Below are positions 20,571 through 30,109 of a stretch of DNA of 64,000 bases, one piece after another. The position numbers and the translations under genes were made by a program. Source of the DNA: Mycogone perniciosa (Eukaryota; Ascomycota; Sordariomycetes; Hypocreales; Hypocreaceae); contig JAOALB010000136.1 in assembly GCA_025331125.1 (NCBI GenBank), positions 84,667 through 148,666 on the forward strand, written 5' to 3'. The notes under the pieces are model-generated. The model was not told the origin of the DNA, searched no databases, and worked only from the letters and a program-made list of their open reading frames with translations. Each line of letters begins with the position of its first letter. Position 1 is the first letter of the stretch.

Positions 20571-21756
20571 ATGAACCCCGAAACCACTGCAAATATCGAC
20601 CAAGGGCATAATGGCCCCGAAGTCGATATAACTGCGATCAACTTTGCACGCGGCAATTTGAGCCTGCTTGCGTCAAAAGTCCCTGTTTGGGATGTGAACG
20701 ATGAAACTGTTCACAAGATTGCAGTCACCCAAGAAGGCGTGACCATTCATCTCGAGGTGCAGAAGTATTGCCCCCAGGATGGCGACATAACCTGGAAGCA
20801 ATGGGTGGATAATGGGACGGTGAAACGACACCACATTAAACCCTACGCCTTGAAAGACCATGAAGCAACTGGCAAAGATCTCGAAAAATTTATTGCCGAA
20901 GAGTGGTCATTGCTGAGGTTTACCGAGCCGTTTGACTCCCTTGTTGTTGATGTGTATAGATATGCCGCCGCGCTGTCTGAAGCGGACAAAGGGAAGACGC
21001 TCTTGGAAGGACTCCTTAAGCTGGCTTTTGCAACATGTAAGTTAGACGCCCCAGTATGCCACAGATCCATGCTCACCAAACAAGCCAACACCACGGGATC
21101 ATCATACCTTACTGGCGAAGATAAACTGGGCATGGAGCCAGTAACTGATAATTCATGCCCTCAGTTTGGCCGCGTCCTAATCCCGAGAAGACTCGTCGAT
21201 GAGGTAGGAGAGCTATTGCACAAGATCATCACAGCGCTCCAACAGCCAGTTCTGAAGGATCTCCAACGCGTGCTGGAATCTGGCAACGCCGAGCAAAGCC
21301 CTCAGGCATTTTCGGCTGTTTTCCTTCTTCTTCACTTGATTGAATTTATCTCCGAGGACCGCCATCGATATGCGCAGCAAAACTGCATTGCCGTAAGATA
21401 CTTGCATGTCCGACTATTATCCCTATACTGATTCATCCTTTGTAGGGCGACTATTCGCTCCCTGAATATGTTTACGGGCTCCACCAAGGTGCGGATGGAC
21501 TAATTCGTTTGTGGCGCCAATTTGCGAATTGCGTCCAGCTTGACTGGACGAATCGAGAGTCTTTGCGCCAGGCTGGATTTGATGCTGCTGGTGTAGATCT
21601 GATCTCGCGATGTGTCTCCAAGTCCAGTAAGTTTGCAGGTAGATGTCGAGTTGGAGAAAATGCTGACTGAGCTTGAAGATGAGATGAAGGATCAAGTGGC
21701 CGCGAAGAAATACCGAGGACATTTCTCTTTCATTGTGCAAATGCTTGAGAAATGAT
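20571..21756 (+). CDS. C6-regulator-like protein lacking its zinc cluster, probably decayed
   Basis: Exon 1 (20571-21392) and exon 2 from 21446 are joined by a 53-base intron. The protein resembles the C-terminal part of a large group of Pezizomycotina Zn2Cys6 regulators. Blocks such as VQKYCPQDGD, IKPYALKD, LLKLAFATCKL, RVLIPRRLVDEVGELL and FLLLHLIEFISEDR sit in the order I expect. No zinc cluster is encoded at its N-terminus or visibly upstream. In exon 2 the reading frame is lost near 21629. The expected C-terminal helix (DVELEKMLTELEDE) lies in another frame and ends at 21756. Skipping a 16-base GTAAG...TAG stretch would restore it, but that is too short for an ordinary intron. It is probably a truncated, decaying regulator copy. 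Confidence 0.5.
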
Positions 21757-22407
21757 AGGCAGGGCAGGCTATTGGTCATGAAAGGGATTTTGGGTATAAG
21801 GCTAGCCATTCGATTTAGTACCTAATTGACAATATACGGGCCATTGGGACACTGTGTGGAAACCACTGCCTCCGTATGATACAAATGTGACTAGACAGTG
21901 AGAAGCATTGAGCTCATGACTTGAATACCGCTCCCAATAGACGGGCAATGCTGATTCAGTGACATTAACTCTCATTATTCTAAAGGATCAGACGACAGTG
22001 AGTTGGCGTCACAGCGGGCTATTTAACGCCCCGAGTGCCGCCCTTCCCCGCTGAGCCACTGAGGCGGAACACTAACATGACTGAGCCGAAGGCTGACAGC
22101 ACCTGAGAGCCCCATTTATTCCTACTCGCTGTTGACGGACGCACCCGCATCTTCCATTCATCATCACCACTACTATTACTACCACTACTACCATCTATCC
22201 ACTATTGTCGCGCCTATCACCAACACCTCCCGCCATACCATAGACCACCTCCGACTCTTACATACATAGTAGTATACGGAGTGTCTTCTTGATATCAATC
22301 GCATCGCGCCATTGGTATTGCCCGACTTCGGCACCTGGCGACGACGACATTCTACCACGTTATTCATTACTTCGTACACATACTCGATCTTCGCGCCCCT
22401 CGCAGCC
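21757..22407. other. Intergenic and EAF promoter
   Basis: A 650 bp spacer with a microsatellite-like CAY run (near 22157-22200, catcatcaccactactatt) and a TATACGGAGTG word near 22272. It probably holds the EAF promoter and leader. Confidence 0.5.
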
Positions 22408-23799
22408 ATGGCTGCTGACCTGGTTGACCCGACTGTCACGGGGAACTACCCCATTATACTCGGCGACGGCCTGCTCGGAAAGACGTCCAATGAGATCTTT
22501 ACCGGAATACGCTGTATGGAGGAGTGCCCCCATTTCCTGTTGGCTGCCAGCGCCCGCCCAATTCCTGCTTCCATGCTAACCATCCATCGCCTGCTAGATA
22601 ACCACAAGCCCAATTTCCCAGCGTCCGACGCCCGGTTGAAGCCTTCTCTCCCCGGCAAGACGAGTTCTTACGATTTGACCTTTTCCAATCCTGACGGAAC
22701 ACACGCCTTTGCTGGCACGCGCAACGTCGACAATGACGACTATGTTCTGTACTTCGACCCGGAGCGGCGCGCATATATTCTCGACAAGGTCGACTCAACC
22801 TTCAATATGAACCTCACGCGTACCCCAGGAAACACAGACCCTGAAGACCTCCGCCGGAAATATCCTCATCTGGATAGCAACCCACCACCACTGCCAGAAG
22901 AGAAGAGGAAGAGCATGGACAAGAGAGAAAAGCCGAAACCAGCATCCAAGCCGGCACCGAAGCCTGCATCCAAGCCAACACCCATGGCACCGCCGCCCAG
23001 GACAACACCCAAGTCAGCACCCAAGCCATTTCTCAAACCCGAACCCAAGCCATTTCTCAAACCAGAACCCAAGCCAGTACCCAAGCCTGCATCCAAGCCT
23101 GCACCCAAACCAGAACCCAAACCCGCACATAAGCCAGTGCTCAAGCCAGAACCCAAGCCCGTCGTACCCAAGCCCGCGCCTAAGCCCGTTGCAAGGAATG
23201 CTCAGACTCAGCCTCAGACTAAGGAGATCAAGCGGAGGGTTGAAAAGAAGCCACAGCCCAAGAAGATGAATCTGGCACTACCTGTACCAGAGCCTCCCAA
23301 ACCAGAACCGCCTAAACCGCGACGTAAACAGGAAGAGGAAGAGGAAGAAGATGACGATGATGACGGCGATCTCCTTATTGAATACCCCGGCGCCGAAACT
23401 ACAACCCGGCAGACACACATCTCCCCTGCGTTTCCCGCACCCCGGCGGTTCGACGAGTTCATGGACCAGCGTGAGTCCGAGGCTGATGACGAGGATGGTG
23501 AGAGCGATGATGAGACCACCATCGAATTTAAGCTTCCCAGTCCGGTGAATCACCGACAGAGCCATGTCGCACAAGCGCCTGATCTTATGGACGTGGACGA
23601 AGAAGAGGAAGAGGAGCAACATCATGATGCTGCTGCTGATCTAGAGGCCGATTTAGAGGCAGACTTGGAAGCTGGTTTAGAGGCTGATTTAGAGGCTGAT
23701 CTAGAAAAGGAGATGGAGAACGCCTTTGAGGAATTGCAAAATACAGGCCAAGGTGCTGTCGCCCAAGATGACGAGAGCGAGATTAGTGAAGAGGATTAA
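22408..23799 (+). CDS. EAF-type RNA polymerase II elongation factor
   Basis: An intronless 463-residue protein. The first 130 residues fit the ELL-associated factor domain (PF09816): YPIILGDGLLG, the central PGKTSSYDLTF, then YVLYFDPERRAYILDKVDSTFNMNLTRTP. EAF proteins bind ELL and stimulate Pol II elongation in the nucleus. The middle (about 165-300) is a long Lys-Pro array built on KPxPKPAPKP units. The C-terminal third is acidic, with runs of E/D and a six-fold DLEA(D/G)LEA repeat near 420-440, typical of a transactivation or chromatin-facing tail. The ATG at 22408 is chosen because the domain begins right after it; an in-frame GTG-led extension upstream is not credible. It is convergent with the GFA gene, 145 bp away. 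Confidence 0.8.
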   Translation: MAADLVDPTVTGNYPIILGDGLLGKTSNEIFTGIRCMEECPHFLLAASARPIPASMLTIHRLLDNHKPNFPASDARLKPSLPGKTSSYDLTFSNPDGTHAFAGTRNVDNDDYVLYFDPERRAYILDKVDSTFNMNLTRTPGNTDPEDLRRKYPHLDSNPPPLPEEKRKSMDKREKPKPASKPAPKPASKPTPMAPPPRTTPKSAPKPFLKPEPKPFLKPEPKPVPKPASKPAPKPEPKPAHKPVLKPEPKPVVPKPAPKPVARNAQTQPQTKEIKRRVEKKPQPKKMNLALPVPEPPKPEPPKPRRKQEEEEEEDDDDDGDLLIEYPGAETTTRQTHISPAFPAPRRFDEFMDQRESEADDEDGESDDETTIEFKLPSPVNHRQSHVAQAPDLMDVDEEEEEEQHHDAAADLEADLEADLEAGLEADLEADLEKEMENAFEELQNTGQGAVAQDDESEISEED

Positions 23800-23943
23800 G
23801 GGGTGTGCATATCACATTTTGGATATGGCATTTTGGGTTAGATTTGATACCACTCGTTTGATTTAGGTACAAGCAACTACTAATGACGATATGAAATAAA
23901 GTTTCAATGCCTAGGTAGGTAGTATAAATCCTATGGATATTGT

Positions 23944-24460
23944 TCATTCATTGTCTCCGGGGAATTTCTCCCCCGTTAGATGATCAGTCACTCCCGGAAT
24001 CTCTCTTTCGCAAAACAGATGCGTCTTCGCACTTGTCAACAACGGACCGTATGTCTGCAGAACCTCATCGAAACAGCCCACCGTGAGACAGGTATAATCA
24101 CGGTTTTCCCTCTGCCAGAAAAGGAAGCTCCCGCAATTGGCGCAGAAACCCCGCTCACAGCCCGGGGATGATGAATACACCTCGAGCGTTGCCTTGGAGG
24201 TGAAGGTGATGGCTGATTTGGGGACTCTGTGTTGGCGGAAGATGAGAGAGCCGGTATTTTTTCGACATTGGGAGCATTGGCATGTTGAGCTCTTGGGAAC
24301 CAGTCATGGATTAGTATAGATGATGGTAGTAGGTAATGGGTTCGAGGAGGGAACATACGGAGTTGGCAAAGTCGTGATTGGGAGGGAATGTTACTGTGTA
24401 GCGGAGGGATTCGCAGAGGCATCCGCCATTTATTTTGTCGGGCTTGGTTTCTGTGGCCAT
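23944..24460 (-). CDS. GFA-domain zinc protein (CENP-V/GFA family)
   Basis: Two exons on the minus strand, 24460-24359 and 24291-23944, are joined by a 67-base intron and give 149 residues. Zinc-ligand motifs come in family order: GGCLCESLRY (12-21), TCQCSQCRKNTGS (37-49), and FCANCGSFLF in the second half. This is the glutathione-dependent formaldehyde-activating-like fold, found in many fungal proteins of unknown substrate. True S-hydroxymethylglutathione synthase activity is doubtful even for the founder, so only the fold should be trusted. There is no targeting signal. It is convergent with EAF; its 5' side faces the truncated HEM3 copy across about 480 bp. Confidence 0.85.
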
Positions 24461-24939
24461 GATGCGATGGTTCGAAGGCAACGTATGGTATGTATGTATT
24501 TTGTGTTATTTACTTGAAAAGTCGCCTTTTTATGTTAGGTATGCCTCACAGGTTAAAGCTGTCAACCACGCCTTTACAGGTTGCGTGAATCCGTTAACAT
24601 TAAGGCGTCTTGGCATGTCGTGCCTTGTTGTGATGAATACGGAATAGAGGCGGGATTTGGTAATAATCTCCACACTGTTACAGGATCGTTGCGTTATGGA
24701 ATTCACGGAGTGCTGATCAACAGAAGGGCGTTTAGACCAGTGATGCCAGATAGGGTATGTTGCCGAGACATCTTTTTTGCCATACTACTAGGACTTGAAG
24801 CCCTGAAAGAATTATACCCAAGGGAGAATGTTCCCATGCTTAGGTCCCTACGAAGGTGGCCACACTTTTTGCGACTGTTGTAATGGCTGTAGCTGTTACT
24901 ATTCGTGTCAGTAAGCGATCCTATAACTGTTGACCAGAT

Positions 24940-25674
24940 ATGCCAACCAGGCTTCCAGAATCGTGCGATCTGGCAGCCATTCCACTCCGCGATGATCCCC
25001 GCGATGCCCTGATAGTCAAGGCTGGCCTGCCATATAGCAGCTTGCAGACGTTGCCTGAGGGCGCAGTTGTTGGCACTTCATCAGTGCGGCGCTCGGCGCA
25101 GCTTCGTCGTCTCTATCCCCATCTACACTTTTCCAACCTGCGTGGCAACGTCGAGACACGGCTGGCCAAAGTCGACAATCCAGAGAGTGAGTATACTTGC
25201 ATGGTCATGTCTGCAGCTGGCCTCGAGCGCGTTGGCCTCAAGTATCGTATCAGCCAGTACCTGGGCTCCAAGGACGGTGGCATTTTGCACACAGTCGGCC
25301 AGGGAGCACTTGGCTTGGAGATTCGCAAAGGAGACAACAGAACCTTAGACTTTCTTAACCAGCTGGGCGATCAAAAGTCTACTCTCGCCTGTCTCGCGGA
25401 GCGGGCTCTCATGCGTACCCTTGAAGGCGGTTGTAGTGCCCCGATTGGCGTCGAGACCGAATGGCTTAATGAATCAGAATATTCTCTTCTGAGAATGAGA
25501 GCAATAGTCGTCAGCCTTGACAGCACCCAAAGCGTCCAAGACACCATCGATGCAACGGTGCGGACTGAAGATGAGGCGATAGCATTCGGAGAGGAACTGG
25601 CTGCCAGACTTGTGAAAGCAGGTGCAGATGCGATTCTGAAAGATATCAACGTCAACAGGCCCTCCAAGGACTGA
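24940..25674 (+). CDS. Hydroxymethylbilane synthase (HEM3)-like, 5'-truncated
   Basis: The frame of 244 residues begins at the MPT of the conserved KDMPT block and runs to a normal C-terminus. It keeps GTSSVRRSAQL, LRGNVETRL, GGILHTVGQGALG and the cofactor-attachment loop LEGGCSAPIG (the Cys that binds dipyrromethane). Complete fungal enzymes are about 330-350 residues; roughly the first 95, including the IGTRxSxLAxxQ region of domain 1, are absent. Homology extends one codon upstream (Asp), right after a CAG that could be an acceptor. No intact upstream exon lies between here and 24460. A stretch at about 24790-24830 (LEALKELYPRENVP) faintly resembles the missing part. I infer a partial or decayed duplicate of the heme-pathway gene, probably not catalytic. 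Confidence 0.7.
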   Translation: MPTRLPESCDLAAIPLRDDPRDALIVKAGLPYSSLQTLPEGAVVGTSSVRRSAQLRRLYPHLHFSNLRGNVETRLAKVDNPESEYTCMVMSAAGLERVGLKYRISQYLGSKDGGILHTVGQGALGLEIRKGDNRTLDFLNQLGDQKSTLACLAERALMRTLEGGCSAPIGVETEWLNESEYSLLRMRAIVVSLDSTQSVQDTIDATVRTEDEAIAFGEELAARLVKAGADAILKDINVNRPSKD

Positions 25675-26023
25675 TGAATCACGATATTATCTTGTATATA
25701 GCTAGGTATGTAATTGTAGAATACACTCTCCACTATAGATATTAGGATTTAAAGTGCTATTGCCAGTTTACTCGGCGTTTCCTTCTTTGTGGTTCCGAGC
25801 AAAATTTGCAGACGAAAGAGTCACAGCAGATGGAACGGCCACTAGAGGTCATACCTGCTACATGGTGACGAGGTCAAGACCTCCAAGAGACACCTCTGGT
25901 TTCAACCTTTCATCATCAACTTGTTCTCTATCTACCATTCGAAGACAGAATTAACCGAACTTTTCTTTTTACACAGTATCACATTCACAATCTCCTTCTC
26001 TTTCTTTCTCTAGGTACTGCAAG

Positions 26024-27070
26024 ATGAGAAGCCTACTAGATCTGCCTGCAGAGATTGTCGATGAAATCTTCTATCATGCTCTTGACCTCCCTAAAGGTCT
26101 CGACGAAGCGCAGAGCATCACCGAAATCCTTGGCACAGACACAGCCAAGGCACTGCTGCTGTGCTCACACCAGACTAATCGTATCGCCACATACATGCTA
26201 TTCTCAGAATCCACCTTCGCAGTTCGAGATAATTGCGATTTCAGACACAAGTTGACTTTAGCGGGACGCGAGAGATCAGACTACATCAGAAGCTTGAGCG
26301 TGACACTCACCTACGACGATCACTTACACAGCACTACTAAAGACCTAGCCTTGAGTGACCCGGTTGGAGATATGTCACGTCTATTGGGACGTCTACATTG
26401 TTGTCTCTCTAGATTGCATCTGACGACGCCTTCTTGGATGGGCCCACCTTTCGCAACCATTTCCAGTGCAGCTCCGTCCCTTTTGTGGGCTATGTGGCAG
26501 TTCGAAGAGTTGGAGGAGTTGAGGCTTGATTCCATTTGGGTTCCATTGTGTCTCTTCAGCTCCGTCACGGACAGGGAGTCTATCTCGGTAGCAGAGCCTC
26601 TATCAATGTTTCCATATTTACGAACCTTATCCGTAGGGGGATCCTTTCCTTTCAATGTTGACAAAGAACAGGTAGTCATGGCCTTTTCTGAGCAGCAGCT
26701 CCCTAGTCTCAACTCCTTGACTCTGGACGGTGTGATGCAATGCGGGTTCGGAACGCAAGGTGGATGGGTGTTTCCCGCAGAGGCCATCATCGCCATGGCC
26801 TCTCTAACGGAGTTTGTGTGGATCACCTCGGATGCCTCGTCGAGTATTATGGGCGTTAGTGAGCTGTTGACAAAGCAACACTTGAGAGCCTTGGGGAGAC
26901 ACAGTCAAACTCTGCGCAGGTTGAAAATTGATTACAGAGGCTGCTTGCAAAGTACAAAAGTTGAGAAGGATGACATTACAACATTCCTGGACGGCATGCC
27001 GAATTTGACGCACGTGTCGATTTTCATCAAGTCACTGGAACTGGAAATCAAGGAAATTCGGTCACAATAA
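26024..27070 (+). CDS. F-box-like protein of unknown target
   Basis: An intronless 348-residue protein. It opens with LLDLPAEIVDEIFYHAL, the signature start of an F-box, which would bind SKP1 in an SCF ubiquitin ligase. The rest has leucine-rich stretches (LRTLSVGG, LNSLTLDGV, LRRLKIDY, LTHVSIF) resembling irregular LRR segments that often pick substrates in fungal F-box proteins. Such genes are highly variable in fungi, and I cannot name an orthologue. The upstream TTTCTTTCTCTAG at about 26000-26012 could be the acceptor of a leader intron. Its stop is 60 bp from the POP1 stop, so the 3' UTRs must overlap. Confidence 0.7.
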   Translation: MRSLLDLPAEIVDEIFYHALDLPKGLDEAQSITEILGTDTAKALLLCSHQTNRIATYMLFSESTFAVRDNCDFRHKLTLAGRERSDYIRSLSVTLTYDDHLHSTTKDLALSDPVGDMSRLLGRLHCCLSRLHLTTPSWMGPPFATISSAAPSLLWAMWQFEELEELRLDSIWVPLCLFSSVTDRESISVAEPLSMFPYLRTLSVGGSFPFNVDKEQVVMAFSEQQLPSLNSLTLDGVMQCGFGTQGGWVFPAEAIIAMASLTEFVWITSDASSSIMGVSELLTKQHLRALGRHSQTLRRLKIDYRGCLQSTKVEKDDITTFLDGMPNLTHVSIFIKSLELEIKEIRSQ

Positions 27071-27130
27071 GGATCACAGCAAGGACACCAATGACAGCCC
27101 ACGCAGAGTTCTTTTTCCGGTGTCTACGCG

Positions 27131-29878
27131 CTAGATAACCTCCCATCTTGCTATCCAGCCGACGTTTTCTCCAGCGTTCCTCACGATACACAGCCTCGCC
27201 TCCTTAGGTTTGCTTCTGATATTTGGGAGGACCTTCTCTACTGCCAGACTGCCAATGGCTGCGCCACGGCCATCCGCCAAGCAAAACGACCCTGTGGTCA
27301 CAAATCCAATAAGGTCATCGGGGTCAGGTACGAGTGGATGGTATCCTCCAATGTCAGACTGGTTAGCCCCCGACGTGTTCTGGGAGACCGGGGGAGGAGG
27401 GGCGATGAGTTCTTGCGCCAGCAAACGTCGTCGCATCTCCAAGTCGGTTTCCTTGGAGTGAAGTTTGCTATTCTTGGGCTGGTTTGTTGTGGATAAGGAT
27501 GTGGATGTTGATGATGGAATGCGGGCGAGCCATTGGGAACGGAGATCGTGGGGGAGGGAATGAGTGAACTGTTCTGGGGGGATGGTGGATGGGACTTCTG
27601 CGTCGGGAGATGTTGGGATTGGTATAGGCGTGGAGGGGAGTCGATAGATCCTAGCGCAGGTGTTTACAACACCATGAGAAAGGAGGGATATGCGGACAAG
27701 GGCGATAGCGTTGGGTGGGATTGGTGGAGGTAGTGTAGAGGATGAAATGAGGCTGTTATAAGTAGCCTTCGAGATATTGTTTAAAAGCTTGAGGCGCGAG
27801 AGTTCTGGTTCTTGTGGTTTTGTCGGCGGATCTGCTTGATCAACGTCCATAACATCGTCTGGCTTGTCCCCGAAAACCGACTTCTGTGCTTCATCTTGAG
27901 GCTTCAGCCCGAAGAGGAACTCAAAGTCACAAGCAAATCCATCACCGATTTCGCCTTTTCGCCCAGCTCCGAGGTCTAGCGACGTCCATTCCACCCTCTT
28001 GCTCTTGGGACGTCTTTCCCATTCCCATTTCCTCTTACGCCTGCGCTCCAACTCCCACTCAGCACCAGCGTCAGTCCCAAGGAAATCTGCGGGGAACCAC
28101 GGAAGACTTCGTTCAAAGGCCACTTGCATCGTCTCATTCAGCCCTGCGAATCGCGGGTTACCGCCAGATATGAGCGGGCAGTGGACTATGTTGTACCACA
28201 ACGGGAGGATACACTTCCACGGCGCGAGTAGGGTCCATGTCCCCTGTGTTTGTGTGCTGGTTCCAGAGCGGGAGGCAACGAGGGTGATGGGTATAGGAGG
28301 GTCGACGATGGTAGGTTGTAGGAACGTGCCTGAGATGTATTTGCTTCTTCTCCTGTTGATGGATTTTTGTGAGGGTAGGCATGTGGCTTTGTGACGGGCG
28401 TTGCGGTCGAAAAGGGTAGACGGCTGCGAGCCTTCTTCGGCTGGCCATTTGGCTATTGTTTCGAGGAGTTTCATCTGAGAGTTTTCATCCTCGGGGAATT
28501 GCACCTTTCGGGGTGGATACCTCAGCCGAGGGTCTTGAATGGGGAAGTTCAGGATTGCATTGGCTGGCAGAGCTGCTGGATTGGTCAACCCTTTCAGCGA
28601 TTGAAACAATGCCGCGTGCTGATTCTGGAGTGCCTTTGAGGGATATGGCGTCAAGACGGATAATAGCGTCTCGGCCGAGGCTGGACCTGAAAACTCGATG
28701 CTTCCAATCTCAAACCGCAAGTCTTCGATGTATAACTGAGGGGTCTCCATCTTGGCAAGGCGTAGGAGCTCATGGAATACTTCTAGGAACGACGAAGGAT
28801 GTACCCTGAGATAGACCTGTCGTTGGGCCTTCCTCTCATCTCGGTTCTCTTCAATTGGTGTTGGTTCGGGGTTCCAAAGGACTGTTGATGGGCATATTGG
28901 ACGCTGAGCTCCGGCCCTTTCTCTGCTTAAGATACCAGTCCATGCTCTTGTACCGTATCTCCATTTCTTGCCCTTGTCGTTCCAGCAGGAGTCGTGAGTT
29001 ATTCCAACTCTTTGGAGGACTCTTTTCACACCAACAGAGTTGCCATATAAGCCTATAGTACTCATATAGCTCATATCCCAGACCACAGTGCCCCTCTCCC
29101 CCTGAGCCCGGTGTGTCGGCCGGTAAATCTTCTCGTTCGGTGTCAACGGGATGGCAAAGCGCCATAAGGGGTTTTTAGGCTCTGTCATGCGAGCCCGCTT
29201 TGCATGCCACTGGTGTGTTGGGAGCCACGTCTTGTTGATTTGGCGCTTTCTGAACTTGGCTGGTGGTTTCGGTGGTTCGTTGAGCATATTCCTTCGGATC
29301 TTGGGCCTCGGCTTTCGACCCACAACGCCTTGGTCTTGAACCCCCTTTGGTTCTTTTCCCTCTTGGTTTGGTTTTTCGGCCTGTTTTGTCTTCCTTTTCC
29401 TCTTTCGCGCTGCTAGTATCCGTAGTCGCTTGGCCATCTGCGCTCGAATCCTCGCCCTTGTTGTTCTAGGCTTCCTCTTCCGCGCCTCAACCAACGGTGT
29501 ATTATCCTCTTCCATCTCCCTTTTCGCCCGCGATCTCAGCCTCCGAGGCACTCTCTTGGGGTTATGACTCGCCGTCCGTCTTCGCAATCCGCGGGGCACC
29601 TGCTGAAAAGCACGACTGCTGCCCTGAGCTCTAGACATAACCATGCTCTGCTCCAGGGCACGAATCTCGAACTCGTGCGCATTCACAAAAGCCACCAGGT
29701 CCAGCTCGCCATCTTTGAGCGCCGCATTGGCCGGTTGCGTGGGAATGTTCCGGGCGGCGTGCACTTTGGCGCGTTTGTGGAGGAAGGCATCGCTGCGGCC
29801 ATTGGGTGCTGGGGGCCCGGCTTTTCGTTTGTGGGAGGCCAGGCCCGATTGGCCGCCAGCAGAGGGATTAGGAGCCAT
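27131..29878 (-). CDS. POP1: RNase P/MRP protein subunit POP1
   Basis: An intronless gene for about 915 residues. The N-terminal part is very basic (RRLRSRAKRE, RKRKRKTK). Then comes the POP1 signature with LPTHQWHAKRARM, PLWRFAIPLTPNEK, YRPTHRA and the WDMSYMSTIGLYG block. The C-terminal part has VGWIARW at the very end, matching the POPLD and C-terminal POP1 regions. POP1 is the largest protein of nuclear RNase P and RNase MRP, needed for tRNA 5' maturation and rRNA processing. The start at 29878 (MAPNPSAGG) is chosen; an in-frame ATG at 30028 would add 50 residues with no family support. It is convergent with the F-box-like gene. Confidence 0.92.
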   Translation of the reverse strand: MAPNPSAGGQSGLASHKRKAGPPAPNGRSDAFLHKRAKVHAARNIPTQPANAALKDGELDLVAFVNAHEFEIRALEQSMVMSRAQGSSRAFQQVPRGLRRRTASHNPKRVPRRLRSRAKREMEEDNTPLVEARKRKPRTTRARIRAQMAKRLRILAARKRKRKTKQAEKPNQEGKEPKGVQDQGVVGRKPRPKIRRNMLNEPPKPPAKFRKRQINKTWLPTHQWHAKRARMTEPKNPLWRFAIPLTPNEKIYRPTHRAQGERGTVVWDMSYMSTIGLYGNSVGVKRVLQRVGITHDSCWNDKGKKWRYGTRAWTGILSRERAGAQRPICPSTVLWNPEPTPIEENRDERKAQRQVYLRVHPSSFLEVFHELLRLAKMETPQLYIEDLRFEIGSIEFSGPASAETLLSVLTPYPSKALQNQHAALFQSLKGLTNPAALPANAILNFPIQDPRLRYPPRKVQFPEDENSQMKLLETIAKWPAEEGSQPSTLFDRNARHKATCLPSQKSINRRRSKYISGTFLQPTIVDPPIPITLVASRSGTSTQTQGTWTLLAPWKCILPLWYNIVHCPLISGGNPRFAGLNETMQVAFERSLPWFPADFLGTDAGAEWELERRRKRKWEWERRPKSKRVEWTSLDLGAGRKGEIGDGFACDFEFLFGLKPQDEAQKSVFGDKPDDVMDVDQADPPTKPQEPELSRLKLLNNISKATYNSLISSSTLPPPIPPNAIALVRISLLSHGVVNTCARIYRLPSTPIPIPTSPDAEVPSTIPPEQFTHSLPHDLRSQWLARIPSSTSTSLSTTNQPKNSKLHSKETDLEMRRRLLAQELIAPPPPVSQNTSGANQSDIGGYHPLVPDPDDLIGFVTTGSFCLADGRGAAIGSLAVEKVLPNIRSKPKEARLCIVRNAGENVGWIARWEVI

Positions 29879-30109
29879 AGCAATGGCAAGCTTGGGGAGT
29901 TCGTGAAGGTGGAATTGTGTGTTTCTGTACGCGGTTGAAGCGCGCCGAGGAAACGATGATGAAACTTTCGAGGTGTGCTTATCGATAAGGAGCAGCTCGT
30001 TAGCCCCACCATTTTCACCTCGACACATCAAAAGGTACTCCGTACTCCGTACTCCGGACTTTGTCCATCGACATCCTCCGTATAATGACGTTTCATTTTC
30101 ATTGCCCAC

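Noticed and set aside
22866..23171. Gly-Leu-rich frame on the minus strand
   Set aside because: Antisense to the Lys-Pro array of the EAF gene; low-complexity mirror.
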